A stretch of 64,000 nucleotides of DNA. Source: Embiotoca jacksoni (taxonomy: Eukaryota; Chordata; Actinopteri; Embiotocidae). Position 1 is the first letter of the stretch. Every line of letters starts with the position of its first letter. Location: the NCBI GenBank assembly GCA_022577435.1, contig JAKOON010000019.1:1928759-1992758 (forward strand), read 5' to 3'. Made by a program: the position numbers and the translations under genes. Positions 12,501 to 25,891 of this stretch are shown here, in pieces. A model generated the notes under the pieces. It had not been told where the DNA came from and did no database searches. It saw only the letters and a list, made by a program, of their open reading frames with translations.

Positions 12501-13709
12501 ATGCTCATTGGTTTCACTTCTCTCAACACAGACTGTCAATAGTGAAAAATGCTCCAGATAGTCATCACCCCCCGAGGACCCATTTCACAGAACATGTCAA
12601 GCCTAAGATCCGAGTGAGGCTTTTAACATATTCATGGTGATGACTCTGTATATATTTCCTCTGTATTTACATGAGTGCTCTATCATGGCCAGCATCTGCT
12701 CCCCTTAATCATCTGTTTGTTTTGTTTTAAAGAAAGGAATTCAGGCTTTGACTGCCTGGATCAGCGTAAAGCCCGTCGATTAGAGGAACAAGAAAGTTTA
12801 TCTGCCCATCTGAAGAAATGATCCATTGCAGGTCTTTCTTTTAATGACTATCAGACTGGCTCTCGTGGCATCTGTCTTCAATTAAGGTGCAAGTTTAGCA
12901 AATTCCCATGCGGGAGGTTCATGCTGCGGGTAATGCAGTCATCAGCTGTGGGAACGAAATGCTCTCCATTTGTGTGAAATTGCAGCTAGTTCAAGCACAG
13001 GTGGTCAGCATGCCATGAATGTCCGTTTCTATGTAGTGTTTTCTTTAGGACTTGAAATGTGGCCGTGCCCACTCCCTAGGAAAACAAGGATCTGGAATTG
13101 CCACTTGTCAGCAAATAAACGAGTTATGATTCTTGAGTTCTGCCCAGATGTTTTAAGATTGTGGGTTAGACTGAGTTACCGCGTCCTGTTTTTACCGTCT
13201 CTACCCAAAACATCTTTCTACACCTGCCGGCAGTCTCCGATAAGACATTGGAAAAACATGTCGAAGACCCAGACGTCTGCAGTGCATCTGTAGCTTTAAA
13301 GCCGTTATTCCTCGTCCAGCCTCTCGTTGACCAAACACAGATCAGCATAGTTTTGGTCCGTTCATTAGACAGGGTCAGCTCACAGGTCACAGTAGGTGGT
13401 ATTGTCAGAGGGTTTTATTGCTTCACTGTTCATTGAGACAAATTCAAAGCCTACCCTTCAACGTTAGTCCTTCGCTGCAGGTCAACCAAACTAACCCACC
13501 ACTTCAACCTGATTGGTCAGAGAGCGAAGAGGCTGCAGCCCTGAACAATGTCGTTGTAGCGGAGCTGCGTAGACGAGACGCAGCAGAACTCCGTCTTTAC
13601 AGCGTTTGTTACACTTTTGCTCTGCAACAATTTTCTTCGAGGCACAAAGGATTAAAAAGGTGGATGTTGGCTGGTTGATTTCTAATCACAACATTTGTTA
13701 AAGTTTACA

Positions 13710-13710
<1 letters not shown>

Positions 13711-13762
<52 letters not shown>
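13711..13762. repeat. (AC)n microsatellite
   Basis: Uninterrupted AC dinucleotide repeat of about 52 bases in the spint1-plekhg3 interval. Confidence 0.97.
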
Positions 13763-13766
<4 letters not shown>

Positions 13767-16700
13767 GTCGTTGCCCAGAAATCTACTTAATATCATCTTT
13801 CATTGTCACAAAAATTACACGTCAACAATGTCACACGAGAACAAAGTATTTTGTCCTTTGCAAATTTGTGATATATTTTTTTAATTGAACATAATTAAAT
13901 CTCTATTCTGAATATGTTCCATTAGGTATAACAAACTTTGTTACTTACTTTACTGCAAAGCTCTTTTTTTTTTTTCTGAATAACTTGTTTACAACTTTGC
14001 TTTGCGGCTACAATCGTTTTAGATTTGTTGCTCTATTTACCACGTCCCATTGGAAATCAATGAAATATTGTAAAACTGTAAAACCTACAGTGAATCAGTG
14101 ATCTCGATGTGCAGCTCAGGCTCTTTGACTTTTCTCTTTGCATTCCTGCACATCTTAATTGGCGAACCTCCTGGCAGCGAGCTCGGTTTGGCCTCGGCTG
14201 GCTCGGCTGTCAGCTCGGCACAGTGGCCAGCAGATGCACTAAGGAACAATGCCCGTCCTAATCCCTGAAGAATTCCTGCTCCCCTGATCTAGCTGGCCCA
14301 AGAATGTGATGTTTAAAAGGCCGCAGGCTCACCAGGAATCACAGGGAGACGAGTTCTCATGCGCTGTGTTAATTTGCTGTAAGGAGACGAGAGAGGCAGT
14401 GATGTGAGAAACTGACAGCGCAGTGGCTCATCATTACGAACACCACCGCCTGGCATGAGGGATTAGGAAAATACATGTCACCAGGAGTGAAGCTGTAATC
14501 TCACCGGATGGTTTTACTGGGAATGAGAAGCTTGTTGTGGTGTGGCATGGATGATAAACAAATTCCTAAACAAAGTAGGTTTAGATAAAATGTGTTTATT
14601 TGTGATGGCTTCACCTTTTTTATTCTTAAATAAGTTTTCATGTAGCATGCTTTCACATTTATAACAGTTTAACAAAGCACTTTAAAAAGCCCTTTTATGA
14701 TGATACTAATAATTGGCGTTACTCAAATGGTCGTCACAGCGACAGTCAAATCGTTTAACGTTTACTTAGTAGCTGCCAAGTCTCTCGAGTGTCTATTCAT
14801 GTGAAGTTGGACACGCGCCTGTCCTTCCTGTAATGATTAGCATCAGTTCATATCACGGTTGCCTTTACATACCTCAACCCCGTCTTCGCTCTGCGTTACC
14901 GAGTGGCCGGCGTGAGCCAGCTGCCAGCAGAGGAATTGGAAGAATTTCCCTTTTCTATAAGATGTGAATAGACTCTGTCTGCTCCGGAGAGAAACCGAGC
15001 CTGAGGAACTCATCCCACTGAAAGTGATAAACATTGCCCCGCTATATTTACTGTAAGTCCTGACCCCTCGTGGTTTTTTTTTTTTGTCAACTCCAGAGGC
15101 TTGCGTGCCATGCCAGAGGGGTCCCACTCTGCTCTCCACCAGGGCCCGATGGGGGAAGGTAAGATCAGTCCAGTATATTTGAAATGACCTAGAATGATCA
15201 AAAACTTCCTTCAGCATTAATAAAGCTATATCTTATCTTATGAAGACTCTCTTTAATTGCTGTCTGTGAGCTGAGCAGTATTTTGATATGCAGTTTTGAT
15301 AAATCTGCTCATTGCTACTGGAATATCTGGTTACTCATGTGGGACTATGTGCTAACATAACAGAGAAGTACAGCAGAGGTGAATGGAAAAATGCTGGAAA
15401 TGGAAGAATAGAGGAAATGTAGAGGCAGAGCCGAGAGAGCAATGAGCTCCCCTCCTACAGTCCCGCCCGGCCAGCAGAGAGGCTCTTTGTGTGGCTGTGG
15501 ACTTCAGCCAACCCCCTTCATGCAGCTGAAACCCCGGAGCAACTCGCACATCAAACCAGAATGTGTCGGAATCACAGACAGCCAAGATGGCTCGTCTCGG
15601 CAGCGGTGCTGACCTTGTATGCTGGGGGCCACTCAAATTACATATTATTTTAGTGTTCATTATCTTCTGTCGCAGAACCACGGCACTGACACAGGGCCTC
15701 TTTGTATCTGTTTGCCTGCTCCGTCCCTCAACCCTCCGCCGCCTCTTCTCCTCCCTACTGAGCACATTTGGCTCTGGGCTTCCACTTTGGCTGAAGAATA
15801 CCGATGTGTCAATGGTTGCCTTTTTCCCCCGCGACCGGCCCTTTGGTTCGGTGTTGGCGAGAACAGGCTTTTGGCTCGGGAGACGTGTGCCGTCCTCATG
15901 AAAATTTGCGTCTCTATTTCCTCAAAAGGCCACTCTGCACCTACTGCACGTTCCCACTGCCCATTTTTCAGCTGTGATGTCGAGTACAAAATCATTTTGG
16001 CAATGACAGAACGCCCGCTTGCAGTTGAAACATTTTCACACTGATTCATTTATGAAGCAGCTGGAGTTAACGTGTGACTGACCGGACTCCCCCTGCTGTG
16101 GATGGATGGATGATAATTAAGAGACAGGGCTGCTGGTAATGTGTGAGCTGATGATTGGATGTGGTTAACAGGCAGGAGGAATGCCCGTGGTGAAAGGAAG
16201 CCCCCCCTGTCTTGTCAGGGTAAACAATAAAACGGTTGTGGCTACCAGCCAGATCCTTTTCCTCTAAAGGGTCAAAGCTGTGTTGATGGGCCAAGTTCTG
16301 CCTACATTTACTTTTCAGCTGTTGAAATAATTTTTCTTTGTTCTGCACTTTAACTCTTTTCCCAGAACAAACTGGATGACAGGAAACCATGTAGGACCCT
16401 TCATAAGCTCCATCAAAGTTAAACTTTCATCGCCGTGGCGCAGCCTCGTTATAATGCCTGCAGGCCACATGTGAAATATATTCTACACAAATGTATGTCT
16501 AGGCTGTCAATCCGATGACGGTGACTCAGCCAGGCATTGACTGACCTGAGGCTGCATGAAACAGCTCTCTCAAAGATAAGGGCTCCCTCTGACACACTTA
16601 ACCCCCAAGCAGGAATGTAGCTGTATGTGCAGAATGTACAGCTTTAAAGGGGTTCTGGGGGGACGGACGGATCATCTCCATTCACTGCAGCTTTTCCAGA

Positions 16701-19700
16701 CCAGTGGGCATAGGGTTGTGGACATAGATGGATGATGGCAGGGATGGGTGCATCTCTGAGTGGGTTTGTTAATGGAGCTCCTGGACCGGAAGTCTTTCTC
16801 TGCCTCATTGCCTGTAGCGTTAATCAGTGGCAGCCTCAGGTGAGCCTGCAGCAGCTCCTGTTCTGCAAAGATTTAAAGTCCTGATGCGCCCCATGTCCTG
16901 CACACCTGCAAAACTGTACTAGTGTTGCATAGGTTTATGTAAATTCATCACATAGATGCTGTTATAACTGAATTTATAGAGCCCTGCATTCACCGTATTT
17001 CAATTCATTGTTTGACTCGAACTCCCCTCCTCCGTTCAAAAGAATTTATTTCAATGTAAATCATTTTACAGCTTCTCACAATAGCATTCCTTGTATTGAG
17101 CTCTTCCGGTGGATTACCCACATTAGTTACAGGCTCTCCGCTTTGCTTGATCCAGTTAGACGGCCTCTTCGAAACTCATTTGAATCTATAAAACTCTTTA
17201 TTAACTTCCTCTACAACACCTAACATCCAGTGGATGTTTTGAAAGCCAGTATGCTGTGAATTGCATATAATTGATATTCTAATTACACTGCAGACATGCT
17301 GCTGAGCCATAATAATGCTCTGGTAATTTTAATGATATGTTATTGGAAAAGATTGTTTATGTAATTAATGCTCTCTTTTGTGATTTATAAGAACGTAAGA
17401 AAAGAGTGTTTGTTCGCTGCTGTATTCAGCACTTTACACAAAGACAGATGGAATGAGATATCAGAGATTCTTCATCTGACAGCAAAGTACAGTAAGTTTT
17501 ATTAAGAAAAACACCACCACGCCCTCTGTAACGCTGCATGTGATAAACAGCTCGATGCGGAGTACATGAGATGTTCCTCCCTGAACTTCTACCCTTCACA
17601 CAGCTGTCAGGCCATCAACTTGTGTGGATTCTGCACAGAGACGCTAACGGGACAGCAGTTTGCTTGTAGACTGTCAGATTGGTGGTAAAGTTTACGATGG
17701 ATTCGCACCACGGGGCCCAAAAGTGTGTGTTGCCCGGAGGAAATGTGAGTTTTGAATAAATCCAGGGTTCGCTGGACAGGCGAGTGCCTGAAAAGCTCTT
17801 GGAGGGGGGGCTTGTTGATGAAGGAGTTTCCTAAGTGGGTCATCACATGCCTATGCACTGAGGTCAGCTGGCACGGTTGGAGCCTTTAAGAGCCTGGGTC
17901 AAACACAGGGGAGTTTTAGAGGATTAAATTTGAGCTTTTTGAGGAGTTTTGTCCTTTTGGTACTTTGATAAATCTCCCCCTCTGAAACATATCACTTTAA
18001 TGCTGAGGAAGGGATTTTTGTCCTTCCTCTTCCCCGGTTTTCATATTATACAGCTGAAAAAAGGATAATCATTTCATTTCATAATAACTTTTCTATAAGA
18101 CTATTAGATAACAGTAATATTGTGCAACGATAGCTTTCTTTTTTATACCATCATTTTCTCCAAGTGCACCTCCAACAGCTTTAAGGTTTACAGAAGTTTC
18201 TTGTTCTTTTTTTTTTTAACTACACTCGATGCATGAGTGGAATTTGTCGACGACACACAGATTAGTTTTACTTTTAAACACCAGAATTCCCCTTAAACTT
18301 TCTATTAACATATTTTGACCTTGACTATCGGTGAAGAATGCAGGTTCAGTTTGTGTGTTTTCAGCGCGGTTTATTTACCGACCTTCAGGCTAATTATTAA
18401 CACGGCATTAAAAACTCCATGTGAGGCCAAATGCAGGTGTACATTAAACCATCTTGTACATGTATGAAGCAGAAAAACCTAAATTCTTCCGACCATCAAG
18501 GAACAAAAAAAATCAATCCAGGCCATCGGTTTCAGTGTCTAATCAGCAGTGTTGTGACTCATGCTGTTTGATAATGGTCTGTGAAGACTAATCCTCTGAG
18601 GCTCCCTTCATGGTCACGCCTCTCGCCCTCCCGAGGAGCAGCCATTCACCGTTGCCAGGTAGGGAGGAGTTTTTCCCAAGAGGATCAGTCCAAGACTACC
18701 TCCCCGTCTCCCAACAGCAACCAGGGGAGCAGCTGATTGCCAGAAGTTGTGAAGGGGTGTTGAAAAAGGAAGTTCAGAGTGGATCTTGAGGGGCGGAAGC
18801 GCTTTATTAAGATGTAGAGCAAAACGTGATTCCCTCTTTATCCCGTAAAGGAAAAAAAAAAAAGGTCACAACCTTTGCAGATTAGCGGTCGCCTCAAGAG
18901 TTGGTTTGAAGCTGGTGTTGTTATCTTTTCCTTACTTGAGAGCGAACACACTAATCAGGCCAATTAGGAACTCGGATTTTCATCTTGTTACATGCTTTCA
19001 TAAAGTAGGTAATATTTTGTCTTTGTGGTGAGTGGCAATCACAAAACTGTTACTCTGAACGGGCACAATAAAGATAAACAGGTGAAAAGACAGCAAAAAT
19101 GTGCTTGATACTATGATTTTTGTCAAGAAAAACAGTTGTATGTTGCAAGAAAAGTTGGCAACTCTACTGAGGAGATTTCAGTTAGTGTAGATGCACCACA
19201 AGTTAGCAGCATTTGTAAAAATAAAAAAAGTATGAAGCTGCCTGTGCCAGGCACTTAAAAAACAAGGAATTATCGTAACAGACGAATCAACGTGATGAAA
19301 CGATGCACTTTCATTATCAACATTTCAGTTTTATCATCCCTGATCATGTACTTGTATTCTCAAAAAGTATTACTCCATGCTTCAGATGTGATTCAGATCC
19401 ATCATCCTACATGAGTCAGTATGAATCAAGCAGGAGCGGCTGTGTGAGGGTTAATAAGTGAGCAGGCAGCAGCTTGTCTGTTCTGGGAGATGTTCTGTCT
19501 CTGACATGCTCCTATTGTTCATTTTCAACCCTCAGAAAAATGCCAAGCAATCAAAGCAAACGAGAGACTGGCCACAGGTTGCAAATAGTAAAAGATTCCA
19601 GGGTGCTTCAGAGTTTTTCTGTTATAAGTTATATATTTTTCCAGTAGGACGAGAAAGGTGCTTTTTAATGTTTGGTGCTCTTTTAGCATTCAGATAACCA

Positions 19701-22700
19701 TTTGCATGCTGAACGTAAATATAGCCAGTGCTGTTCCTGTTTCTTTGCTCCTGATTTGCGTAGAAAACAAAAGGCCACAAGCCAGACAAGGTAGCACATG
19801 AGGAACTTCAGCATCAGCTCTGACTCAGACATAAATTTAGAATGAAGTTAGACTTTGGGTCCTTGTAGGTTCATCAGAAATAGTCATACAGGTGTGTCTG
19901 TTTGTGGAAACAGCTCATTTTTAACTGAAAGGAGAACACTCATCATTCATCATAATAAAAGCCTCGTCACAGGAGTTGGAGGGATTGGAGAGGAGCTGGG
20001 AAAAAGAGATCTTCTCTTTATCTTGGTTTATCGGACACATCACATCCCGTCCTTCATTAAGGTGCGCAAAGATCGACGCATTTAAACAGGTATGGAGTAA
20101 AAAAAAAAAGAAAATCTGTGTATTTGTAGGGAATTTTGCTTCATAAAGATTATTCAAACATATAATTAATATAAGCTGACTAAGATGGTTATTATCTGTT
20201 GTTGATGCTTGTAATATTTTTCATGGTGCAGTTTGGAAGCTACACTATAATCTTTGCTAACATTGTTATTACAGTTGTTTGTGTCTCGATGGTTTCCAAA
20301 TACTCGTAAGTTGAGCATTGTGTTACGCAATCTACCGTTTACAAAGACCTTAAAGCTGCCGTTGGCACAGAGACAGGTTTTCTCCCGGAGGTTTTTCCTG
20401 GGTAGGATTTACAAAGAGGCGAGTTTCCGTGAAAGGATGAGGAAAATTAGACTCGCATCATCACAGGGTTATGCAACTTCTAACTAACGTCACACCTGCA
20501 TGATGCATCTTATTTTGTTCTCGGTGGAGGAATTGATATGAGAAGAAATTACCGACATGTGATGTGAATGTTTCTTAGGTGTGTCTGTCATTGACCAAGA
20601 ATGTAAAAACAGTTTTTACGCAAGCGAGAGAATTTCAGACGGATTGAGATCGTACATGAAAGAGGAGCCTTTTAGAAAAGTTAATAACCAGGTGCTGAGG
20701 TATTCATTTCAGTGTTTCTATTCAACTCTTCCACGACTCTGTTCGGCGCTGCATGTCAATCATACAACCATGACGTCAGAGCCGGGCGCGTTTATGAACC
20801 GTCTGCATTGTTAACTGCCTGAAGTGGAAACAAGTGGTGACTTTACATTAGTGGCTCGAGACTGATTCATCCATCTGCAGGTGAACATCTGTCTGCTTTC
20901 AGTGATTAAACAGACTGAGGCATCAAACCCTAAATCATATTCCTCACAATCACTTGTTTGTCATCACGTTAAGGTCCCGTGATATTCAGTGTTTTCTCCC
21001 ATTCAAAATACCTTTACTTTATTGGTTAAAGCTTGTATTCACGTACAGCGGAACTGCAACTGAAGAGTCCAGTCGAGGGGATTTGGACTGAGGGAGGCAC
21101 AAAAGAGAAGCGAGGTCATGCTTGTAGCATCAACACACCTTTGTCTGTAAATGTTAACCTCGGCTTAACAGTCAGGAAACTGGAATTTAAAGAGTTACAA
21201 TGAGGGTTTGGCTGATTGGAATTCCAACTATTTTTGCTTTTAACAACAACATTAGAAATCTGTCTGACCTGACGAAGCTCATTAAGGACCTCACGGTCTC
21301 TCCGCTCAGACCGAATGGATTTTGCAAAAATGTTGTGAGTTTTTTAAGGTTAGGAGGCTGTCGGTGAAAACATCTGGCCAGCCTTGACTTGGTTAATGGT
21401 TATGTCTGCGTTAACAGTTGATTCAGGGCTGAAACAAAGGAGGGTGTTGTGTTTAGCTGAGCTATAATACTTTGTGAAATTGTGGTGTGTGAATATGAAA
21501 ATCCCATTCTTGGCTTGCCTGATACAGATTTTTTTTTTTTTTTTTCTGGCCCATATATTTAACATTGTGTAACACCATTCTGTGTAAAGTATGATTTAAC
21601 ATGTCGACCCACTGAGATGTTTTAAAGGGAGAAGCAGGAGAATTTATTTCTAAATAAATGCAAGTATTCCTACAAATTATATTTTATCAGGGTTGTGATA
21701 CGTTTTAAAGTCTGTGGGTATAAAGTAAAAACCTTCACTCATGTGTCAAGTATGTCATCATGGCAGATGTTGTGAATGTGTGCAATACTCCTATTGGACC
21801 TTAACCTGCACATGATACTTCTCTATTGTAATTCCCTCGATGATATACAAGCTATTATTTAGCTGCTGTGATCTATGCGCCATTCAGTGCTGCCTCAAGT
21901 GTTTGAATATTAGCCGTCACCTGCAAAATCACTTAACAAAAAGTGTGTTTTGTGTGCGGATGTAATCTTTGACTTCTTTAGCCAATTAGTAGGTTAGCTG
22001 TGTTGAAAACAGATGGTTTAAACCAGGACGCGCTGCCCACTAACCCGTCATGGTAGTTTCTTTTTATAGACCGTTCGCTGCACCTATTGCCAAAAAAAAT
22101 GCTTTTCACAAGGGCTTTAAAATATCAATTCCAAGAACCATTTTTAATACCAATAAAGTTAATTGTGACAAATTTCCTTAAAGCAGTCAGAACATGTGTT
22201 TATTTTGGATATTGCTGAAGGGCAAATTGCTTGCGTCTGACAATTGATTTTTGTTCAGTACATGTATGTATATTTCCACTATTAACCATCAAACCAACAG
22301 CTGTCAACATTAAAGAGGCACCAGAAACAATACGACTAATAAAGGCAAACAAACCAGGACACAGCCGGAACACAGAAATGCACAATATAAGTGTATTTTG
22401 ATCATAATGAATGTGAGATAACCGCAAGAAAGAACACACAAATTCTCTCTGTAGAAAACAACGTGAAGTAGTCTGTATGTTTTTGAAGGGCGAGGGTTCA
22501 CACTAGACACTTCACAGCTTTCCACATCTGACAGCAGAGTGGTACAGTAATGAGCTTTGCCACTGCGGCTCCAGATCCCCCAGAGATCAGTAATATATAT
22601 TTGCATATGCTGAAGAGACGCTGCGGCACCAAGCAAGACCAGACACTCTGCTTTTATACTGTCTGTATGGGCATGGTTGCTTTTTATTTAGCACTGTGTA

Positions 22701-23490
22701 TTAGATCATTTGCATTCCTCTGCACAGTTTGTTGCAACATCGGCTGCGCTCGGTCCGCCGGTGCCGTTTTCTCCCCAGAACACGTGAAGCGTGGTATCAG
22801 CAACAGATAGTTCCTGCATGTTCAGTCCGTATCTGAAGTGGTCAATTCAATTTGATCTGGTCCTGAAGTCAAGTGTGTGTTCCCGTCTTCAGATAAGCCC
22901 AAGAGGAATCCCTCAACCCCGGTGTTTACGTTTTAGTTCAGTCATGCACATCTTGTTTTGTCACTTGCTTGTGTAGAAGGAGATGTCGGTAAAGATTCAG
23001 TGTGATGCTATCTCAACGAGGAGGATGTGGAAGTCTGGTTTTGATTTTGGGCTGTTCCGTGTTCACACTGTGCTGCTCCTCTTCCTCCTTTTAAACTGGC
23101 TGCAGTCTGCAGTGTTATTATAGAGGGATGTTGGGTGGGAGGAAGAGATGGAAAGAGGAAGGGAGTTTCACATGCCAGACGCAGCAAAGCTCAAAACCAA
23201 AAGAGACAGAAGCAGCAGAGGAAGCCTCGTTGTAATTCATCGTGGTGTAGTGAGTGTAATAGCTCACCGCTACACCCCCTTTACACCATCAACCCTGTGA
23301 TTTGTCACGGAGCGTAAACAGAGCTTTCTCTAGCGGTCAGCTGCTGCTTGCCAGCTCATCTGTTTCTCCCAGTGAGGTTTTGCATGGGAACTGTGCTGTC
23401 GGGAAGGTTTGGTGTGGACTGTGGAGCAAGTAGAGTAGCGCGAACACCGTGAGCTCAGTACTGACTCATGGAAAGTTTCAGGATGCCAAG

Positions 23491-23492
<2 letters not shown>

Positions 23493-23542
<50 letters not shown>
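23493..23542. repeat. (GT)n microsatellite
   Basis: Uninterrupted GT dinucleotide repeat of about 50 bases, upstream of plekhg3. Confidence 0.97.
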
Positions 23543-23545
<3 letters not shown>

Positions 23546-25349
23546 AACAAACTGAAAGGCAGTTAGACTTTTCATGTGAAGCCCATCATCCAGCTGCACA
23601 TCCCACTTTTTTTTTTAAAGCCTTTATAAATCACTAGCTTTGGCCATTTCCCATGCTCTTATATGAAATGTTTGGCTTGTTCAAGGAGAACCATGGAGGG
23701 TTTTATGTTCTGTGTATCGCAGATAGGACAAGTTACCAAATGTATTAAAGGTGAATCAGCGTGGTTGCAGACTGATGAAATACATTCGACTCGACAACAT
23801 CCGTTTTGTGTTCCAGCTGTGGGCTGCTGACTGATGATGTACATCTGATGATGAAGATGTTTAGGTTGAAAGCTTGTCGACACTCGTGTGTATTTCAGTC
23901 TCTTGACATCAGCTACATCTGTGTGCCATCAACATCAAATCATGCTCTCCATCCCCACTTGGCAATATCAGTTACCAGAGACATTTTACTTCATGATTTT
24001 CTTAATGATGGAGTTTTTCTTTTGTCAAAAAAGTCAAATTACTTGACAAAGCTCCATTTCTTTACCCGTGCCAAATGGTTTTGATCTCTTTGCCCTCTAA
24101 ATATTTAAGGAAATGGAGCTTTCTGCAGCGTGGCCGTTCAGTGCTCCCGTCTCACACCGCCATGACTTCATATATTTAGGAAACATTTGTGAGGAAAATT
24201 CCCCATCTGGCCAGGAAGGATGTGAAACTGAATATGGATTCCATTTCTCTTAAATTCAGACATAGCTCCATAAAGACACATAAACAAAGCCCCTGCTCCC
24301 TTTGCCCATTTTTTTTCCCCTTCTCATCTGTTTTCCCCCTCTCTCTCTGTTTTTCCAAGCTTCAGCCTTCAGTAGTCAAGAGAGTGAGAGCGTTGTTCAT
24401 ATAATATGCTGTGTTGCAATTAGGCCATGTCAGTAATGATTTGAGGGAGGCCTTTTACTATAAGCTGCTTCCCTGCTTATTAGTCCGGGGGCAGAAACAC
24501 GGCGCTCTGAGCTGTCTTTAAATGATTCTTAGATGGTCGTCTGTTCAGTGTAACTACAACATTTCTAGAACTCTATTTAGCTTAAGTTGCTGTGATGTTT
24601 TTGAAACCATGTTGTTATTTATTTACTTGGCAAGAGAACATACTGTTTAAGGCAATGTACTGACAGCTTTTTGCATCTAAATACTTCATGCTAACTCCAG
24701 AAACTTGCCTTCAAAAGTCTACTGATGATGATAAAAATGTAATAGAACTGCATAACAGTTTTTCTTTCATCGCTGCTTGGAGTTGTTTTGCCCTAAAGAG
24801 CTGCATATCTGAGAAAATAACAAATTATAACAATAAATATGCAATGTGAAGCTGTGATATTTACTTTCAGCAGATTCCTTTTAACTAATCAAAGTACCTT
24901 AAACACTACACAGAAGCCATCAGTAAAAGTTTGGTTACAGGGCAGCTGCCAGGTATAAAATGATCTACATGGATATGATTTGGTTTTGCCTAAAATCAGC
25001 ATTAAATTAACATCATACACTATCAGTCATTGAACTTTATTCAAAAGGCAACTCGACTTCAAGAAGCCTCCAAAAAGTGTCTTCAGTTCCCAGAACTCCT
25101 TCAGAGCTGAAGAAGTCTTTCGGTTGAGAGGAAAAATCTTGAAGAAACTAGAAGAAGTCTTGTTGCTTTTTGATAAACGTTATGTTACGTGAGTCACTAA
25201 GAACCTTCACGGACATCACACTCCATCACGTTCATTTCCAATCAAATGTTTTGAAGATATACTCAACCAAAAATCTACAGTAAACTGTTCACACTCATTT
25301 TCAGATACTGACACCTGTTTTCTGTCTGTGTTCCTCTCACCTGTCCCAG

Positions 25350-25891
25350 AATGTCCTCAGCTGTCCTCGCCCCTCTCCACCACTGAACATGGCCGGGACA
25401 ACGTTGATTCGGGCCCAGACTGTTACAGCCAGGTGTGTGTGGAGCCACTGGATGGAGAGAGTGACCGTCCGGTGAGCCTGGTGTCCACCCTGTCCTCCGG
25501 TTCATCCCGCGATAGCCGAAGCCTTTTTGGCAGCACGGCGGCCCTTCGTTCCTCCGCCACACCGCCCATACCGAGCGAGGAGGACATAGACTTGGAACTG
25601 AGCCCCGCAGAGGGCAGCCGGGAGCGGGCCGGGAACCGGAGTCCCACCGTCGGAGGTTCACGGGGCCGCTGGCAGGAACCTCTGCAGCCGACGGTGATCA
25701 GCCACCAGTGGAACAACAACAACGCCGCAGCCGACAGGAGAGCAACGGGGGAAATACCTCATATCCCTGCATCGCCTGTCGTCACGGTCACCATGGCGCC
25801 CAATCCTAAACTGACCTATGTGGATCGTGTTGTCATGGAGATCATAGAGACGGAACGCATGTACGTGAAGGACCTGCGCAGCATCGTGGAG
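25350..25891 (+). CDS. plekhg3: plekhg3 N-terminal exon (first one visible)
   Basis: The exon follows a CCTGTCCCAG acceptor and ends at a GAG|GTGAG donor. It encodes a Ser/Pro-rich low-complexity N-terminus containing RPVSLVSTLSSGSSRDSRS, close to the start of mammalian PLEKHG3, then the first DH helix (VVMEIIETERMYVKDLRSI). The only in-frame Met is within about 33 residues of the exon end, just before the DH domain, so the true start lies in an upstream exon. Confidence 0.9.

Larger units (their letters stand above)
7571..25349. other. Long gene-poor interval between spint1 and plekhg3
   Basis: About 17.8 kb with no exon that matches a protein I recognise. Reading frames here are short, lack domains and overlap repeats. 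The first visible plekhg3 exon starts in mid-codon, so one or more 5' exons and the promoter of plekhg3 probably lie in this interval, but I could not identify them. It contains the MITE at 8195-8411, microsatellites, and complex AT-rich stretches with many TAAT-type motifs (for example 17240-17400) that could be regulatory. Confidence 0.6.

Noticed and set aside
15352..16049. Overlapping 110-140 codon frames on both strands near 15.4-16.0 kb
   Set aside because: Sequence is not low-complexity, but no domain, splice pattern or recognisable homology is seen, and both strands are open to a similar extent by chance.
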